Positions 63,569 to 64,000 of a stretch of DNA of 64,000 bases are shown in pieces; within the stretch, counting starts at the first letter, position 1; every line of letters starts with the position of its first letter. The notes beneath the pieces are model-generated. The model saw nothing but the letters and a program-made list of their open reading frames with translations, was not told the origin of the DNA and searched no databases. Source of the stretch: Lycocorax pyrrhopterus obiensis (lineage: Eukaryota; Chordata; Aves; Passeriformes; Paradisaeidae); assembly GCA_014706295.1 (NCBI GenBank), contig JACSVZ010000001.1, positions 45,584,383-45,648,382 on the forward strand, written 5' to 3'. Position numbers and translations under genes: made by a program.

Positions 63569-64000
63569 ACTTTCTTTTCTTGGCAAGACAAAGTTCTCTC
63601 AGGATAAGGTAGATCTAAACTACACACTTTCCTCATCTGGGATGAATGCAATAAACAGAAGTTTATGGAAGAGGAAATTCCTTTTGCTTTATAACCATCA
63701 TCACAGGAAAATCTGACATTCTGAGTCATTAAGTGCAAAGAAGGGATTCACCACCTGCCTCTGAGTCAGCCACCTGTTGATAAAGCTATTTATTTAATGT
63801 TATCTCTTGGGTAGCTACTGGCCATTTCCAAGCTGCTCACATGTATCACCTGAGGTCATTGGTTTATTCTATGCCAGTTACCTGTGCAGTCAAAAGAAAA
63901 AGAATTTATCTCATTTAGCTGGTTTGAAAAATCCTGTGGAGATCTATGCTTCTCTCCTTTGGCTGTAGTCAGTGTTCTTTACTTAGGATGTTTGGCTCCT
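63569..64000. other. Unique DNA, no gene seen
   Basis: No gene or mobile element recognised up to the window end. Confidence 0.5.

Noticed and set aside
63379..63738. 119-codon minus-strand frame
   Set aside because: Its downstream half is antisense to a plus-strand CR1 end, and the rest has no recognisable domain.

Overview
The window is nuclear DNA from a bird, read from its repeats. It carries at least nine CR1 LINE fragments; those with an intact 3' end finish in the avian ATTCTATGATTC-type tail. It also carries solo LTRs of endogenous-retrovirus families that I recognise as typical of bird genomes. The unique background is AT-rich, and no open frame exceeds 172 codons. I see no multi-exon gene, no rRNA and no bacterial-style organisation. 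It is most likely an intergenic desert or the inside of a very large intron. The species cannot be told from the sequence.

Layout. 1-7.5 kb is unique AT-rich DNA with one possible very old CR1 scrap. 7.5-11.3 kb holds two plus-strand CR1 copies of one subfamily, with a solo LTR (9330-9841) between them that still has a 5-bp target duplication. 11-17 kb is unique DNA with a GC-richer patch and a CCAA-type low-complexity tract. 17.4-18.3 kb holds two separate minus-strand CR1 insertions. 18-32 kb is mostly unique, with an old CR1 remnant (24.3 kb), the 3' end of an LTR (24.9 kb), an ERVK-like solo LTR with a 6-bp duplication (25.9 kb) and a G-quadruplex motif (30.1 kb). 32.9-45.1 kb is the most repeat-rich part. 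It contains a minus-strand CR1 joined at its 5' side to a tRNA-Tyr-like sequence, an LTR with a hexanucleotide satellite beside it, a CR1 piece with reverse-transcriptase motifs that abuts an LTR, a 1.1-kb LTR, and a shortened relative of that LTR. 45-64 kb is mainly unique, with short CR1 pieces, one more LTR fragment and small tandem repeats.

How the parts relate. No genes here work together; the window is a record of retroelement insertion and decay. Two items are worth most attention. One is the tRNA-Tyr/CR1 junction at about 33.73 kb, which may be a chimeric retroposon. The other is an unrecognised, protein-like open frame at 57979-58263 on the minus strand, which might be an exon. Repeat identities come from memory of family sequences, not from a search, so family names are kept broad.
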